The position numbers and the translations under genes are program-made. Positions 32,880 through 43,666 of a DNA stretch of 64,000 nt are shown piece after piece (position 1 is the stretch's first letter; each line of letters begins with the position of its first letter). Source of the DNA: Zhengitettix transpicula (taxonomy: Eukaryota > Arthropoda > Insecta > Orthoptera > Tetrigidae); contig CM073594.1 in the NCBI GenBank assembly GCA_037074705.1, forward strand, positions 78,865,009 through 78,929,008, given 5' to 3'. The notes under the pieces are model-generated. The model had not been told where the DNA came from. It ran no database searches and saw nothing but the letters and a program-made list of their open reading frames with translations.

Positions 32880-33950
32880 TTATGTACTTGAGGGATTATA
32901 CAGTTCTCCGGCAAGTCGAAGAAATTCCTCCATACGTGGAACGCCACGCTCCGTGCATCGTTTCTGGAACATGTATTTAGCCAGATTCCCAGCAATGTGT
33001 TCCTTCTTACGACCGGCTGAAGGTGTTATAGCTTTCGCTGCCCTCCATGTACTTTCTATCCCATTGGTATGTGCTCCTGTTTCGGGATCCTTGAAATGCA
33101 GGCTATGATTCACCTAAAAATTGCATAAACATGTAACCACAAGTATATAAAGAGAGAAAAAGGTTATCATTAGCTTTCATACCTGGAGATGCTTATATCC
33201 TTCATTCTGTAGGCAATTATATGCCTTCCAGCAGTCGCTTATGATTGTAGTCCCCGGCCGAATCCATTTCTTTATAATGGGCAATAACGCTTCCGCCGAA
33301 CGTACTTCAACGGGTACTAAAAATACTCTGCCTGTCGTTCTTTCATAAGCACCAAAGACCCACTGGCCTTGTACAAATTTCCCTCTGTTAAATTTCCGCT
33401 TTCCGAATTTCTACAATCATATTTTCACCTCCTAACATGTCTGATGTTTCCAAGAAGTGATGAGCTACGACCTCCCTGCAAAATGACGACCAATCGACGC
33501 AAGTAGAATAATTCACTCCTAATTGATTGCGGATCACAGTCAGCGGTGCATTGTCCACCCACAGATTAACAAACTCCAATATGTCAAACATTGCCAACTG
33601 TGATCTTTCAAAAAAGGTCCCTGTTCTAATCGACACTTGATTTCCACATTTTTTTCTCTTTTGCTTACGTAGTGATACTTTATTACTACAAAACCACATA
33701 ATCCCATCAACGAACTTTTCGTTCTTCCCAATTTTCAAGCTTCCTCCACATTTTGCACACTTATAATTTGGTTCCACTGGTATCAAATTCCATGCTTGCA
33801 ACTTACTTAACAACTTTTTTTCATCCTTCACGATTTCAATCAAGTCTAGGATTTTCATGAAACTAAATGAAAGAAACAAATGATTCATTATACTGAATAA
33901 TTAAGGGACGAAACTGAAATATTAGAAGAGTATCTTACCTGTAACACTGT
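32880..33950 (-). pseudogene. Merlin (IS1016/IS1595-like) transposase, spliced
   Basis: The main exon (33183-33862) has a zinc ribbon CAKCGG...CSNK...CGNQVSIRTGTFFERS. Further on are KFGKRKFNRGKFVQGQWVFG, SDCWKAYNCLQ (second catalytic D) and, in the last exon, HTNGIESTW (E). Introns at 33114-33182 (GTATGA...TTTTAG) and 33863-33938 (GTAAGA...TTTTAG-like) have consensus borders. A short out-of-frame deletion at about 33400 removes the first catalytic Asp segment, so the enzyme is dead. Terminal inverted repeats were not found. Confidence 0.8.
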
Positions 33951-34600
33951 AGGAAATGTACTGAACGACGATCGAATTGCCCAATTTATTTTCCTTCTCC
34001 CCACTACCCCACATATTTTGACTGATAAGTAAAACTTATTTAAAAATCATTTGGAAGATAATAAATTATTGTCTATGTTCGGATATAAATATATTAATTC
34101 AATAATATGATATAATTAAGTAATATTTATACAAATCCAAATTTTGAATATTTTAATATTTTGGCAATAGTTACAGACATTGCCAACAGATGTCGTTGCT
34201 AGTTCAGGCACTTGCAACCCTCCTAGTCTAGTGACGTTCTACTGTGACGTCACACCAGCTAATACTTAATTAGCTGTATCTCCCAAAGTATACATTGTAG
34301 GAAAAAAAATGATGGAGCAATTCTTCTTGTGATGTTCAGAAATATATGGTAAAATAACGCGATTTTTAAATACGATATAGATTATATACATTTATCTTCC
34401 TATCGTACTTATCCCAAATTATAAATCCACATAGATACGAACGCCAATATACCTATACAGAACATTGATAATTATCAATTCTCCAAAAATAAGGGTGCGT
34501 TTAATGGTATTATAATGCAGCAATTAAAAAAATAATTGATTTTCTAGTCAATTAGTGAAGAATACCATAATTGCAAAAAAAAATTGCTAATGACGAAGTT
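33951..34600. other. No gene recognised
   Basis: AT-rich. TGACGTCACAC occurs at about 34244 and again at 34893; these could be remnants of Merlin ends or a palindromic CRE-like site. No ORF. Confidence 0.4.
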
Positions 34601-34611
34601 GAAAAATACTT

Positions 34612-34680
34612 GGAACCACCCGGAACCGAACTCGGGCGTCCTGCTCCGAATGTAGACCCTTTAACCACTGAGCCACGACA
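34612..34680 (-). repeat. tRNA-like sequence, probable SINE head
   Basis: The minus strand contains TGGCTCAGTGG (A box) and, 34 bases on, GAGTTCGGTTCCGGG (B box), with a TGGCTC...GTTCC layout of a tRNA-derived pol III promoter. No proper acceptor stem can be drawn with confidence, so a SINE head is likelier than a functional tRNA gene. Confidence 0.5.
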
Positions 34681-34689
34681 CAACTTACA

Positions 34690-35050
34690 ATTAGTGGTTC
34701 ATATACGTATATATATTTCGCGATTTCTGACTGCCACTGCAAAAATTTTCAAGTTTTCCGAGTCGCGGCAATGCCACATCATCCTTGAATACGACTATTG
34801 TTCACAAATGCGTGATGATTATTGGAAAGCGCTCTTCGCGAAAGCCTCAGTGACCTTTGAAAGCGCTCCTCATTGGCTCCACGGGCCTATCGGTGACGTC
34901 ACACAAGGACGTCACACCTGTTAATTCGTAATTAAACCTATCTTCGTAAGTATATGTTTCCGCAAAAAATGTTATTCAAGAATTCGACTTGTAAATGGTC
35001 GGAAAGTGGTTTACGATGGCTGATATTTTAATCGTTTCGGTTTACATTTG
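34690..35050. other. No gene recognised
   Basis: A 117-codon plus-strand ORF spans the tRNA-like block and this region but runs antisense through the tRNA-like sequence and has no family motif. Confidence 0.4.
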
Positions 35051-35057
35051 CTGGATA

Positions 35058-35888
35058 TCAGCCGACTGATATGTTCTTTGGTTTGTGTCCTTTAGCTATT
35101 AGTGCTGACTTCAGTTGATCTATGTCAGTTGTGTGGTGAAGATTCCTTATTACTACTCTGTAGCCGCGTTCTTCTTTTAGGCTGAAAGTGTGTCTAGCCA
35201 CATTGTTCTCATCCAGGACTTTTTTAATTTTTTTGTAATTTTCTACTATAAAAATTTGTAATCTTATTTTGTTTCCGTTCATAGTTTGGTAGTAGTAATC
35301 ATTTTTGGTTATGGTGCTTTCAATTAGTCGTAATAACGGGCCTATATTAATTATATGGTGGATGATAAATGGCGGTGGCCTCTCAGGTTTCCTTTCCTGC
35401 TCGGTTACTTTGTTTGCATCCGTTGATTTTTTGTTTATGTTTTCTATGGTTTCTAGTGGTTGGAATCTATTCTGAGAGAGGTATGGTGCTTTCAGTTTCG
35501 CTTTTCTTTCTAGTTCTGGACTGGTTGGTCTTTTATTTTATTTTTGCTTCGTATTTCTTGAAACTCGTTAAGCTTTATGATTTCATCTGCAGGTTCTTGA
35601 CACGTGTGTGTTGTATTTTCCGTATCCATGTTGAGTAAACTGTCGTACATTGGGTGTCTAGTTGAAAAGCTTGTTGTTGAAAGGTCATATAATTGTGCAT
35701 TGTTGACTGGAGGAGTCAGTTGCATCTGTGAATATGTCTGGTATGGTCCTTGGTTCAGTTGTGCGGCCACGCCATTCGGCTCGTTTGCGTATAGCATTGT
35801 TAAAGCTTGCGTTGAATGAGGTTGTGGCTGTACGTATTGCAGTTGCGCGGCGTAGTGTCCTTGTTGGGCGTAATTGGGGTTTAGACAC
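35058..35888 (-). pseudogene. Jockey-superfamily ORF1 relic (pre-C2HC domain)
   Basis: A C-terminal block, GYRVVIRNLHHTTDIDQLKS followed by GHKPKNISVG, is the pre-C2HC region of Jockey-type ORF1 proteins. It is preceded by a Gln/Pro-rich N-terminal half in another frame (35510-35797). The CCHC knuckles that should follow are missing at 35058. Frameshifts make it non-functional. Confidence 0.7.
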
Positions 35889-35889
35889 T

Positions 35890-36142
35890 GGTTAGGGTTA
35901 AATTATATCTGCTGCTGGTATGGCCCATCACTGTTGTCTTGCATGTCTAATTCTAAGTAAAATCACTGTGGATATTGTGTGTGGGATCTGTACTCACAGA
36001 GTGATGTTTTGCACTGTTGGGCGTTCGTGGACCCGAAGAAGGCTCACGGCGGAGACAAGTGTACGTTGGCTGGCAAGTTCACTGGCGCTGTATTTACGTC
36101 GAATCTTCCGATGCGTTGTAAACACTCAAAACACGAGAACTG
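35890..36142. other. Junction region, no gene
   Basis: Probably Jockey 5' UTR fused to an errantivirus-like RNase H start at about 36130. No credible ORF. Confidence 0.35.
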
Positions 36143-37110
36143 TCATCCGTTGTGAGGGTAAAGATTTTTAAGACATCGGGGGTATTTTAAAATAGGTTCG
36201 TTTGTTAATATCTCCTGACAGGTCTTAAAACAGTCGGTGTGTTCGGGATGCTCGTAATTTATTTCTTCTCCCTTCTTAAGACATTTCGTTAATTTCGCGA
36301 AATTTTCTATAAACCGTCGGTAATATCCTAATAGTCCTAGGAATCCTTTAATTTCTTTAACCGTCTTTGGAATAGCGTATCGCTTCAATCTTATCCGGAT
36401 TGGGCTTTATACCATCATTCGTTATTACGTGTCCCAAATATCCTGAAAAATTCAGATTTGTCTATTTGAACATTTAAATTATGTTCCCTTAACCTTTTGA
36501 ATACTTTTACGATATTTTCACAATGTTCTTGGGGTGATGTTCCTAATATTATAATATCGTCGAGATAAACAAGACATATTTTGTGGATATATTCCTTTAA
36601 TATAAAATTCATTAGTCTTTGGAACGTAGCTGGGGCGTTTTTCAAGCCGAAAGGCATTTTCAAGAATTCGAAATGACCTTGATTTGTGGAAAAGGCTGTC
36701 TTTTCGATATCTCCTTCGTCAATCTGAATTTGATGGGACCCGGAGGTCAGGTCCAAAGTGGAAAAATATATGGACTAATTTTTCTAATATTTCCGTTACA
36801 TTAGGGATAGAAAATTTATCGTCGATAGTTTTGTTATTCAATTTACGATAATCTATAATTAATCTAGTGTTTCTTTTACCTGAGGCGTCTAATTTTTTTG
36901 GAACAATCCAGATAGGCGACGAATACGGGGAGTAGGATTCGCGAATTATTTCATTTGCTAAAAGTTTATCAACGTGTTCGTCAACGTCTTCGTTGTAACA
37001 CTGCGTGAGTCTATAATTTTTTGTGTTACCGGAGTATCGTCTGTAAGCTTTATTCTATGCTTGAGAGTCGAAGTGTGTGTTAATTTTTCTTCATCATTGG
37101 GAAATATATC
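36143..37110 (-). pseudogene. pol: Second errantivirus-like element: RT fragment
   Basis: 36415-36756 encodes MPFGLKNAPATFQRLM and CLVYLDDIIILGTS, so the catalytic YLDD is intact here. 36143-36388 encodes KGFLGLLGYYRRFIENFAKL. Upstream, in broken frames, are the RT fingers. Several frameshifts occur. It breaks off just after the start of RNase H. Integrase and env are missing. Confidence 0.82.
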
Positions 37111-37135
37111 TTTATATTCTTTGTAATTCTGTGAT

Positions 37136-37225
37136 CTCTACTTCTGTTCTAATAAATTCTGTTGGCTCTACTTCTGTTCTAATAAATTCTGTTGGCTCTA
37201 CTTCTGTTCTAATAAATTCTGTTGG
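37136..37225. repeat. 30-bp tandem repeat, three copies
   Basis: CTCTACTTCTGTTCTAATAA plus ATTCTGTTGG is repeated three times in register. On the minus strand it encodes a 10-residue unit PTEFIRTEVE in the protease-RT linker. Confidence 0.9.
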
Positions 37226-37533
37226 TCAGAAATATTACAGTTCGGTAGGTTATCCTTAAAATATTTTAGACTATGATATTTTCCCATGCAAGAAACCCTT
37301 CTATTCCTTAAATCAATTACTATTTCTAAAGATTCTATAACTGTAGTCCCTAAGAGTAGGTTAAATTGGTCGTGAAATTTGTATAGAAAGCATTTTTCTA
37401 TGTAAATATATTCGCTCCCACTAGGTTTCCCCGGAAGCTGTCGCGAATATAATATCTTCTTTTGTTTTAAATATTTCGCTACGAATTCTGGATCGATTAG
37501 ATTAGTGGACGAACCCGTATCTAGTAGTATCAC
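37198..37533 (-). pseudogene. pol: Second errantivirus-like element: protease
   Basis: Retropepsin active site ILLDTGSSTNLIDP, followed by LLLGTTVIESLEIVIDLRNR, the flap and third-strand region. About 110 codons are open. Neighbouring frames of pol are shifted. Confidence 0.75.
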
Positions 37534-37574
37534 GTATTTACTACTTTCTATATATGGTAACTTGGAATTGTGAT

Positions 37575-38066
37575 TTATACTTCAGATTTCTCGTCTATAA
37601 TTTGACCTGACTCTAAAAAATGCGAGTCTTCTTCGGTCTTTATTTCTGCTTGGGGTTCTTCGTTGTAATATATTTCTTCTGATGTCCAATTTGGACTTGT
37701 GTTATTTCTGAAATAATTTTGTTGCCTATTGGTTTGTCTCGTGGACACTGTCATCGGTGCGTTATTTCTGAAATAATTTTGTGGCCTATTGGTATGTCTC
37801 GTGAATACTGTCATCGGTGTTGGTCTAAAATTTTCTTGTATGGGGGTGTTTTGTCGTGGTGTAGGTTGAAACGTCCTTGAACGGTCGTGGTGTAGGGTGA
37901 AACGTTCTGAATGGTTATGGTGTGTTCGGGTAAGTGGGCTGTCGTAGGGATGGGTTATGAGAAGGTCTAAGAAGGTGCTGTCTAGGTTATAGGAAGTTGT
38001 TTCTTAAATACTGAAAGTCTTTTTTTACTAGGCTCTTAATGTCACAAATTGTTTGTGGGTTTCTAG
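37575..38066 (-). pseudogene. gag: Second errantivirus-like element: gag C-terminus
   Basis: Encodes an Arg/Asn/Pro-rich tail with a 20-residue unit present twice (TNRPQNYFRNN and TNRQQNYFRNN, from a 60-bp duplication at 37701-37820), then an acidic EEPQAEIKTEEDSHF segment. The capsid-like body is deleted; the tail lies close to LTR-like sequence. Confidence 0.6.
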
Positions 38067-38420
38067 AGTTAACTTTGTTAACCGCTCCTTCTAAAATATA
38101 AAGTAGGAGCTTAATAGTAGTCCTTAGGTTCGGACTTACAGGATACCAAATCAAAAGAAAATACGATTTATAACAGCAATTTATTGTGTAGTATCAGACC
38201 AAAATTTTACATAGAGTTAACTCTCGAGTGTCAGGCACATGACCTTTTATACAATTCTCGACGGGGCAGACGGGTACAAAGTTCAAACTCCGGACAGTCA
38301 TGCTGGGTCGAGTTATCGGCCATTTGTTTTAGGCCCCGTCGTGTGTGCCTTGAGTCACAGTGATGGCCTGACTCTCAGAAAACAAGCATGTTACAAATGT
38401 AGATAACAGAGTTTAGTAAA
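38067..38420 (-). repeat. LTR-like region of the second errantivirus-like element
   Basis: AGTTAACTTTG at 38067 resembles an AGTTA LTR edge. The interior (GGTTCGGACTTACAGG, then CAATTTATTG, then CTTTTATACAATT) parallels the layout of the 29983 LTR. The right boundary is not resolved and no primer site is evident. Confidence 0.4.
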
Positions 38421-38536
38421 AGTTTAAGAAATACATAATTTATTTGAAGAAATACATAATTTTAGAATTTATAACTAAGATCTGGGGCATGGTATGAGGA
38501 TTCGCCTGATGCCTCAGGCCAGGAACATAACTCCAG

Positions 38537-40138
38537 TCATAGCCTTGCCCTGTGGATAAATCGCCAGTCGGCGAATCTCGTCAATTTTCCGGTGGTATTG
38601 AAGTGGTTGCTCATACGGCTTAGTGCCACTGTTTCTAGGACTTTTCCCTTATTCGGGACGTCATGGAGTGCCTTAGTCTGTTTATTTTGTAGCACACTCA
38701 GGCTTTTGCATATTACGTGTCTGTGGCGTTCGAATAGTACGGCCTCTTCTGTTGTTAGGCTAATTTCAGGTTCAAATTTCCATTCGCTTTTTATATTCCT
38801 TGATGTAATTCGGGCCTTCGTCCATGTGTTACTTATTCTGATGGTGGTGTTTTGAAACACGCCCTCCTTCGACCCGGTCAAGGTAATTTTCGGTTATGCT
38901 TATTGTTGACTCTTGCCAAGTTCTGTCCCTTATCTTTGTTTTTAGTTTCGAAACTGCTAGTGACCTTATCACGGGGTCCGGGGAGGTGAGTAATTTGTAA
39001 GACCCGTCCACCGCTAGTATGTCACTCGTTCGCCAACTGGGAAATTGCCACGCATCCTGTCTGTCTTGCACCATATAAAAAGTGTTTGACGCTCTTTCGG
39101 GTATATTCATTGTCTTTTTAACTAGTGGTCGTATGAATTAGTCCTGTTTTTTCCAATCGCCCTTCGTCAGCGCTCCAGTCCGTAGGGCAAAGTGGGTGGA
39201 GGGGTAGAAATGTTTTGAGGGCATCTATCCTCTGTCAGGGTGCTAGGCTTGACGTCATTATTTTCTCCGCTGTCATTATGTGCTTTTGCAGGGATGCCCG
39301 ATCTGACAGAATGTTATATCCGAAAGGTTTGCCCAAGAATCTGACGTGATCATACGTTTCGAGTGTAGCTATTTCTTCTTTATCAAGATAAAATTTTGTC
39401 CTCGTGCATCCGACTGGATTTTTTCCGCTAAAATGCATTGTTTTACATTTCTTGGTATTGAATTGCAGGCCTATGCGATTGGTCGCTTCTCGTATTATTC
39501 CAAGCAGTTTCTGCAGTTCCGGCGGGTTTTCCGCCAATATGTGTGGAGCTAGTCTCCACTGAGCTTCACGTCTATCTTTCGACGACTTCTCTGCGAAAAT
39601 CAGCTGACTGATCTGCCGACGAACTTCTCTGCTAGCATCGCTGACGCTTCGTCCGCCACCCGTAGCGGAGAAGGGGAAAAAGAGATCGGAGCGCAGAGAA
39701 CTTCTAGTCGACGCGGAGTCCAAAGCATAAACACTGCGTAATTCTCGGAAGCGTTATGAACTCTCATTGCTGTGCAAAAATAAGATTATTTTCTTATGGA
39801 GTAAAAAAACAATTAGAGTCCAGTTCGTTCCGAGCAATTGACCAGTGAACATGATTTAGAAAAGAGAGAAATAAAATATTGAAAAAATTTAAAGTCTCGT
39901 AATTAATCGCATCCCGTACTATCACACAAACAACAAATAATAAATAATATATATTTTCTTCCCGTGTGTGGTGTCGCAGCAACTAATAATACTACGGAGT
40001 CCGCCACATATGCAAAGGTCATCTGCAAATGCAAGAACCGAGTGATTTGCCGATTGGGCGCTGGTTTCTATCATTTCAATCAGTGGATTTATTGCTATGT
40101 TAAAGATTGTCCCGCTCGGGGGACACAATGCCGCACCC
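38537..40138 (-). pseudogene. Utopia-like LINE copy b (RT to pre-endonuclease)
   Basis: Begins mid-RT at PPSGTIFNIAINPLIEMIE, with LAFADDLCI intact, continues after a solo LTR insertion to AENPPELQKLLG and FNTKKCKTMHFSGKNPVGC, then LTSPDPVIRSLAVSKL and ends at ADWRFIHRARL, before the CCHC and endonuclease. Frameshifts occur at about 39110 and 38850. The right edge is a direct deletion junction with copy c. Confidence 0.8.
39542..40008. mobile_element. Solo LTR inside copy b RT, TSD TATG
   Basis: TGTGGAGCTAGTCTCC...GGAGTCCGCCACA, 467 bp, flanked by TATG at 39538-39541 and 40009-40012. Removing it and one TATG restores the expected LINE reading across the catalytic loop into the next motif. 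The family is unknown; TG...CA and 4-5 bp duplication fit a gypsy-type LTR. Confidence 0.88.
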
Positions 40139-42768
40139 CAGAAGCGCGTATATTTTCCAGTTGTGTGGAAATGGCTGCTTGCTCTGCTTATGGCCACTGT
40201 TTCGCAAAATTTTCCCTGGTGTGGGGTGTCGTGGAGCATTCTGGTGTGCTTTGTTTGGGTTGAGCTTCTCAAGGTTCTACATATTATATTCTGGTGACAG
40301 GCATACATTGTTATCTCTTCTATTGTTATTTTGAGTTCCGGGCTTAGTGACCATTTGTATGGATGCTTTGCGTGCCCTGGTCCACGTATTACTTATTCGG
40401 TTCGTGGTGCTATTGAAGTCTCCCTCTTGGGACCCTGATAAGTAGTTAAGGCAGGCGTTGGCTCTTGTCCAATTCTGTCTCCGACAGTGCTTTGGAGGTC
40501 TTGGTCTTCCTGTGCGAGTGACTTAATCGCGGGGTCAGGGGATGAGAGCAATTTGAAGGCCCCACCTACCGCGAGGATGCCACTATCAAAGGCTTTTGTC
40601 GTGATGCCTAGGCACCCGGATTGTCCCGCACCATACAAGTAATGATTTGATGCCGGGTTGGAACATTTAGCGTCTTTTTGAGCATTGGTATTATAAATGT
40701 GTCGAATTTATGCCAGTCTCCTTTCGTCAACATTCCTGTGCGAAAGGCGAATTGGACTGATGGATAAAAAAATGTTTTTAAAGCATCGACTCTCTGCCAA
40801 GGAGCCAAACTTGAGGTCAAAATGGTGTTCGCTGTTGACATAAATTCTTTCAGTGATGCCCAGTCAGTTAAAATTCTGTTCCCAAACGGTTTGGCTAAAA
40901 ACCTGATTTCATCGCCGTCAGCTAGTGCTTGTATTTTTTCCCCTTCTAGTTTGAATATCGTGCTACGACATCCTACTGGGTTAGCTCCGGAATAATGCAT
41001 TGTTCTGCATTTGGTCGTGTAAAATTTTTAATTCAGTTTTTTGGCCGCTGCTGTTAAGGTGTCAATGTTTGCTTTTAATGTCGGTGGGTCTTCAACTAGT
41101 AAGCAAATACCAGTACTGGATGATGTGTGTGCTGGCTATTTGCCTCCACCGTTTCTAATAACGGATTTATTGTGATGTTAAATAAGATGCCACTGAGTGG
41201 GAATCCTTGTCGCACCCCTGCGAGGATCGGCATATGATCCGTTTCTTCATTTCCTAGCAGATTAGTTGTGGAGCTGCCTTGGTACATATTTGCGATGATT
41301 TGGATCAGTTCATCTCCTACTTGCTCACGTTGTAGCGCCGTCACTATGACCTCATGGGGGATCGTGTTAAATGCGTTTTGAATGTCAAGCCAAGCTATGC
41401 ACATCTTTTTTATTTTTACGGACCGTTTCCGGGTAGGTGCTGATGGCGTATTTGTGTTCATGGACTCCGTCAAATGGGAGGAACCCTTTCTGGCCGTTTG
41501 ATAATACTTGGTGTCTAAGTACCCATGCATTTATTCGCTGGGTAATAAGCCCTGCAAATAGTTTGTAGATGGTCTTTAGTAAAGATATTGGTCGGTAGTT
41601 GTTTACTTCATTCGGGTCAGTATGTTTGTAGATAAGCACCGTCCTAGCTGTTTTCCATGCATTGGGGATTCTCCGGTATTTCGCACAGATGTTATATACC
41701 ACGGAAATAAGTCTTCCTTCAGGGTCTACAGCTCTCCAATGGTTATAGGAGAGTCTGTCTTCTCCCGGAGCTGTGTTCTCGCATTTTCTTAATTTCTTTT
41801 CCACTTCTATTGCCGTGAATCCGCTAATTTGGATCGGGCTTCGGGTTTGCCTGGTTGGTGTTTCGTATATGCTGGTGTCGCATACTACCGAGTCCCACGC
41901 CTTTCTGAAGAGCTCCTGGACGTAGCCCTTTGGGAGACTGAACTTTGCAGCGTTGCTTTCGAGTAGCAGTCTCACTGCTGTACGTCTATTGCACCTATAT
42001 AATTTCTGCATAAACTCGAAATCTGCTAAGACTGTTTCTCTGAATTTCCTGCCCGCTTCTGGGGGAGGAGGGAGTTTTACAACCTTCTTGATCTCCTCTG
42101 TTATTGTTTTTAGAGAGTGACAGAACAGTTCCCATTTCTCAGTGCTTTTATTCTCATTCAATATGGTTCTTAATAATTGGAGGTAAGTTTGCAATTGGTG
42201 CGGATCCTCATCTGGGATGTTGGCTTCGTGTTCAGGTGGAGAGGCTGCTATTGTGTTTTCTTCCTCCTCCTGCGTGGGGGTTCTGTGATGGACCGGTGGC
42301 TCACGGTGCAACGGGAGTGGATTCTCGATGCTCCTTCTTCCAATGCGCTGCTGGAGCTCATGTGCTGCGATATAATTTTGCAGGCCCCTTTTTGTGGGGA
42401 ATGACTGTGGGCATTTGTCACATAAGTGGGCATTGGTTTCAACTGCAAGCGCTTCTGTAGCATCTATGTAATTTTGGTCGCGGCCCTATATCTATTTTAC
42501 ATGCAAGGCATATGTTTATATTTTTGTTGATCTTAATGTCGTGTTTACGCGGCAGGTGCCTTTTCAAAGATTGTTTGGCACATGACCAGTTGACAGCGCT
42601 AAATGCATTCAAGCATCTTACTTCCATACATTTAACGGTTTGTGGTGGTGGGAACCCAACAATGAGGTGGTACTCATCACGGGTAACATGGTTTATGCTT
42701 GCACATATTAGGTTTAGGGCTTTTTCTATGTTGTAGTCCTCTATGCTTTCTGTTATTTGTTCTTCCAT
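40139..42768 (-). pseudogene. Utopia-like LINE copy c, ORF2
   Basis: Starts MEEQITESIEDYNIEKALNL one base after the ORF1 stop. It carries the N-terminal zinc region (CAKQSLKRHLPRKH), the linker, and RT with CIAWLDIQNAFNTIPH and GVRQGFPLSGILFN. The catalytic FADD is deleted at 41096 (reads PVLVFAY stop), apparently by loss between two TTTGC repeats. Downstream: NPVGCRSTIFKLEGEKIQAL and HTTGKYTRF, where it is fused to copy b. The endonuclease is missing. Confidence 0.82.
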
Positions 42769-42769
42769 T

Positions 42770-43560
42770 CTAATTTTGAATAGTAGGCACTGAGGGTCCT
42801 ACGTTTTTTCTTTTTTTGTTTAAATCTTGTGCACCTGGTGCAGCAGGGGTTTCCCTTTTTTGTATTTCTTTTTTCTTTTTGTTGAGCCATCTAGGTTGTC
42901 GCTTTCTGCAGATGAATCTCCACTCAGGCTTGATCACTGTGGTTGTCGAAATTTTCACTCGATGTTTTGCTTACTTCTATTTGGGCGATGGTCGGCAGGG
43001 GGGCAGTTAATTCAGGCAGTACCTCATCAAGGTTAATACTTTCTTCCATTACCATTTCTTCTATTTCTGATGATGTTTCAAGGGGTTTCAATGTAGTTTT
43101 TTCTTTCTCCTTGTTAAGTTCTTTGCCTTTCCTGATAGCTAGTGTGGGGAATTCTGTAGTGGACTCCAAGTCAATCCCGTTCTTAGGGCAATCCCGTTCT
43201 TAGGGCAATCCCGTTCTTAGGGCAATCCCTACTTCTGTGATCCAGGAGGCCGCACCACTTGCACCCCTCCGTGCACTCGATGCTTACATGACGCTTTTTT
43301 CCAGTTATAGCATTTCCTATCTGTGCATTCTCCTGCAGCATGGTCTGGAGATTCGCATAAGCGACATCTCTTTTCCATTCCGTGATATGTGATATTTATT
43401 CTTACTGATCCTATGTAGATCGCGCTTGGAATTTTCTCACATTTGACGAATGCGAAGGGTTTTCCAGTTTGAAATCCATCCTCGTCCTTGATCTCGTATG
43501 TTGTGATGTTCTCAGGTACTCGCTCTGCGGACGCTGTGAGATGCCTCTGAGGTCTACGAT
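42770..43560 (-). pseudogene. Utopia-like LINE copy c, ORF1 (C-terminal half)
   Basis: Reads in shifted frames: DGFQTGKPFAFVKCEKIPSA, IYIGSVRINITYHGMEKRCR, knuckle CRLCESPDHAAGECTDRKC, then an acidic linker and a basic end. The second knuckle is scrambled near 43270. The N-terminal half is absent; the frame runs into unrelated sequence towards 43690. Confidence 0.75.
43164..43228. repeat. Short tandem repeat, 17-bp unit, three copies
   Basis: CCCGTTCTTAGGGCAAT is repeated in register inside ORF1 of copy c, adding to its frame damage. Confidence 0.8.
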
Positions 43561-43666
43561 GATCGAAGGAGTTGATCTTTTTTTTTTGTATAACTTGTGA
43601 AAGTTTCTTTTTCTGTATGTTCTCGTAGAGTAGATGATTAGAATCGGCCAAAGCGAATATATATAT

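Noticed and set aside
34571..34924. 117-codon ORF as a gene
   Set aside because: Reads antisense through a tRNA-like promoter and has no recognisable domain.
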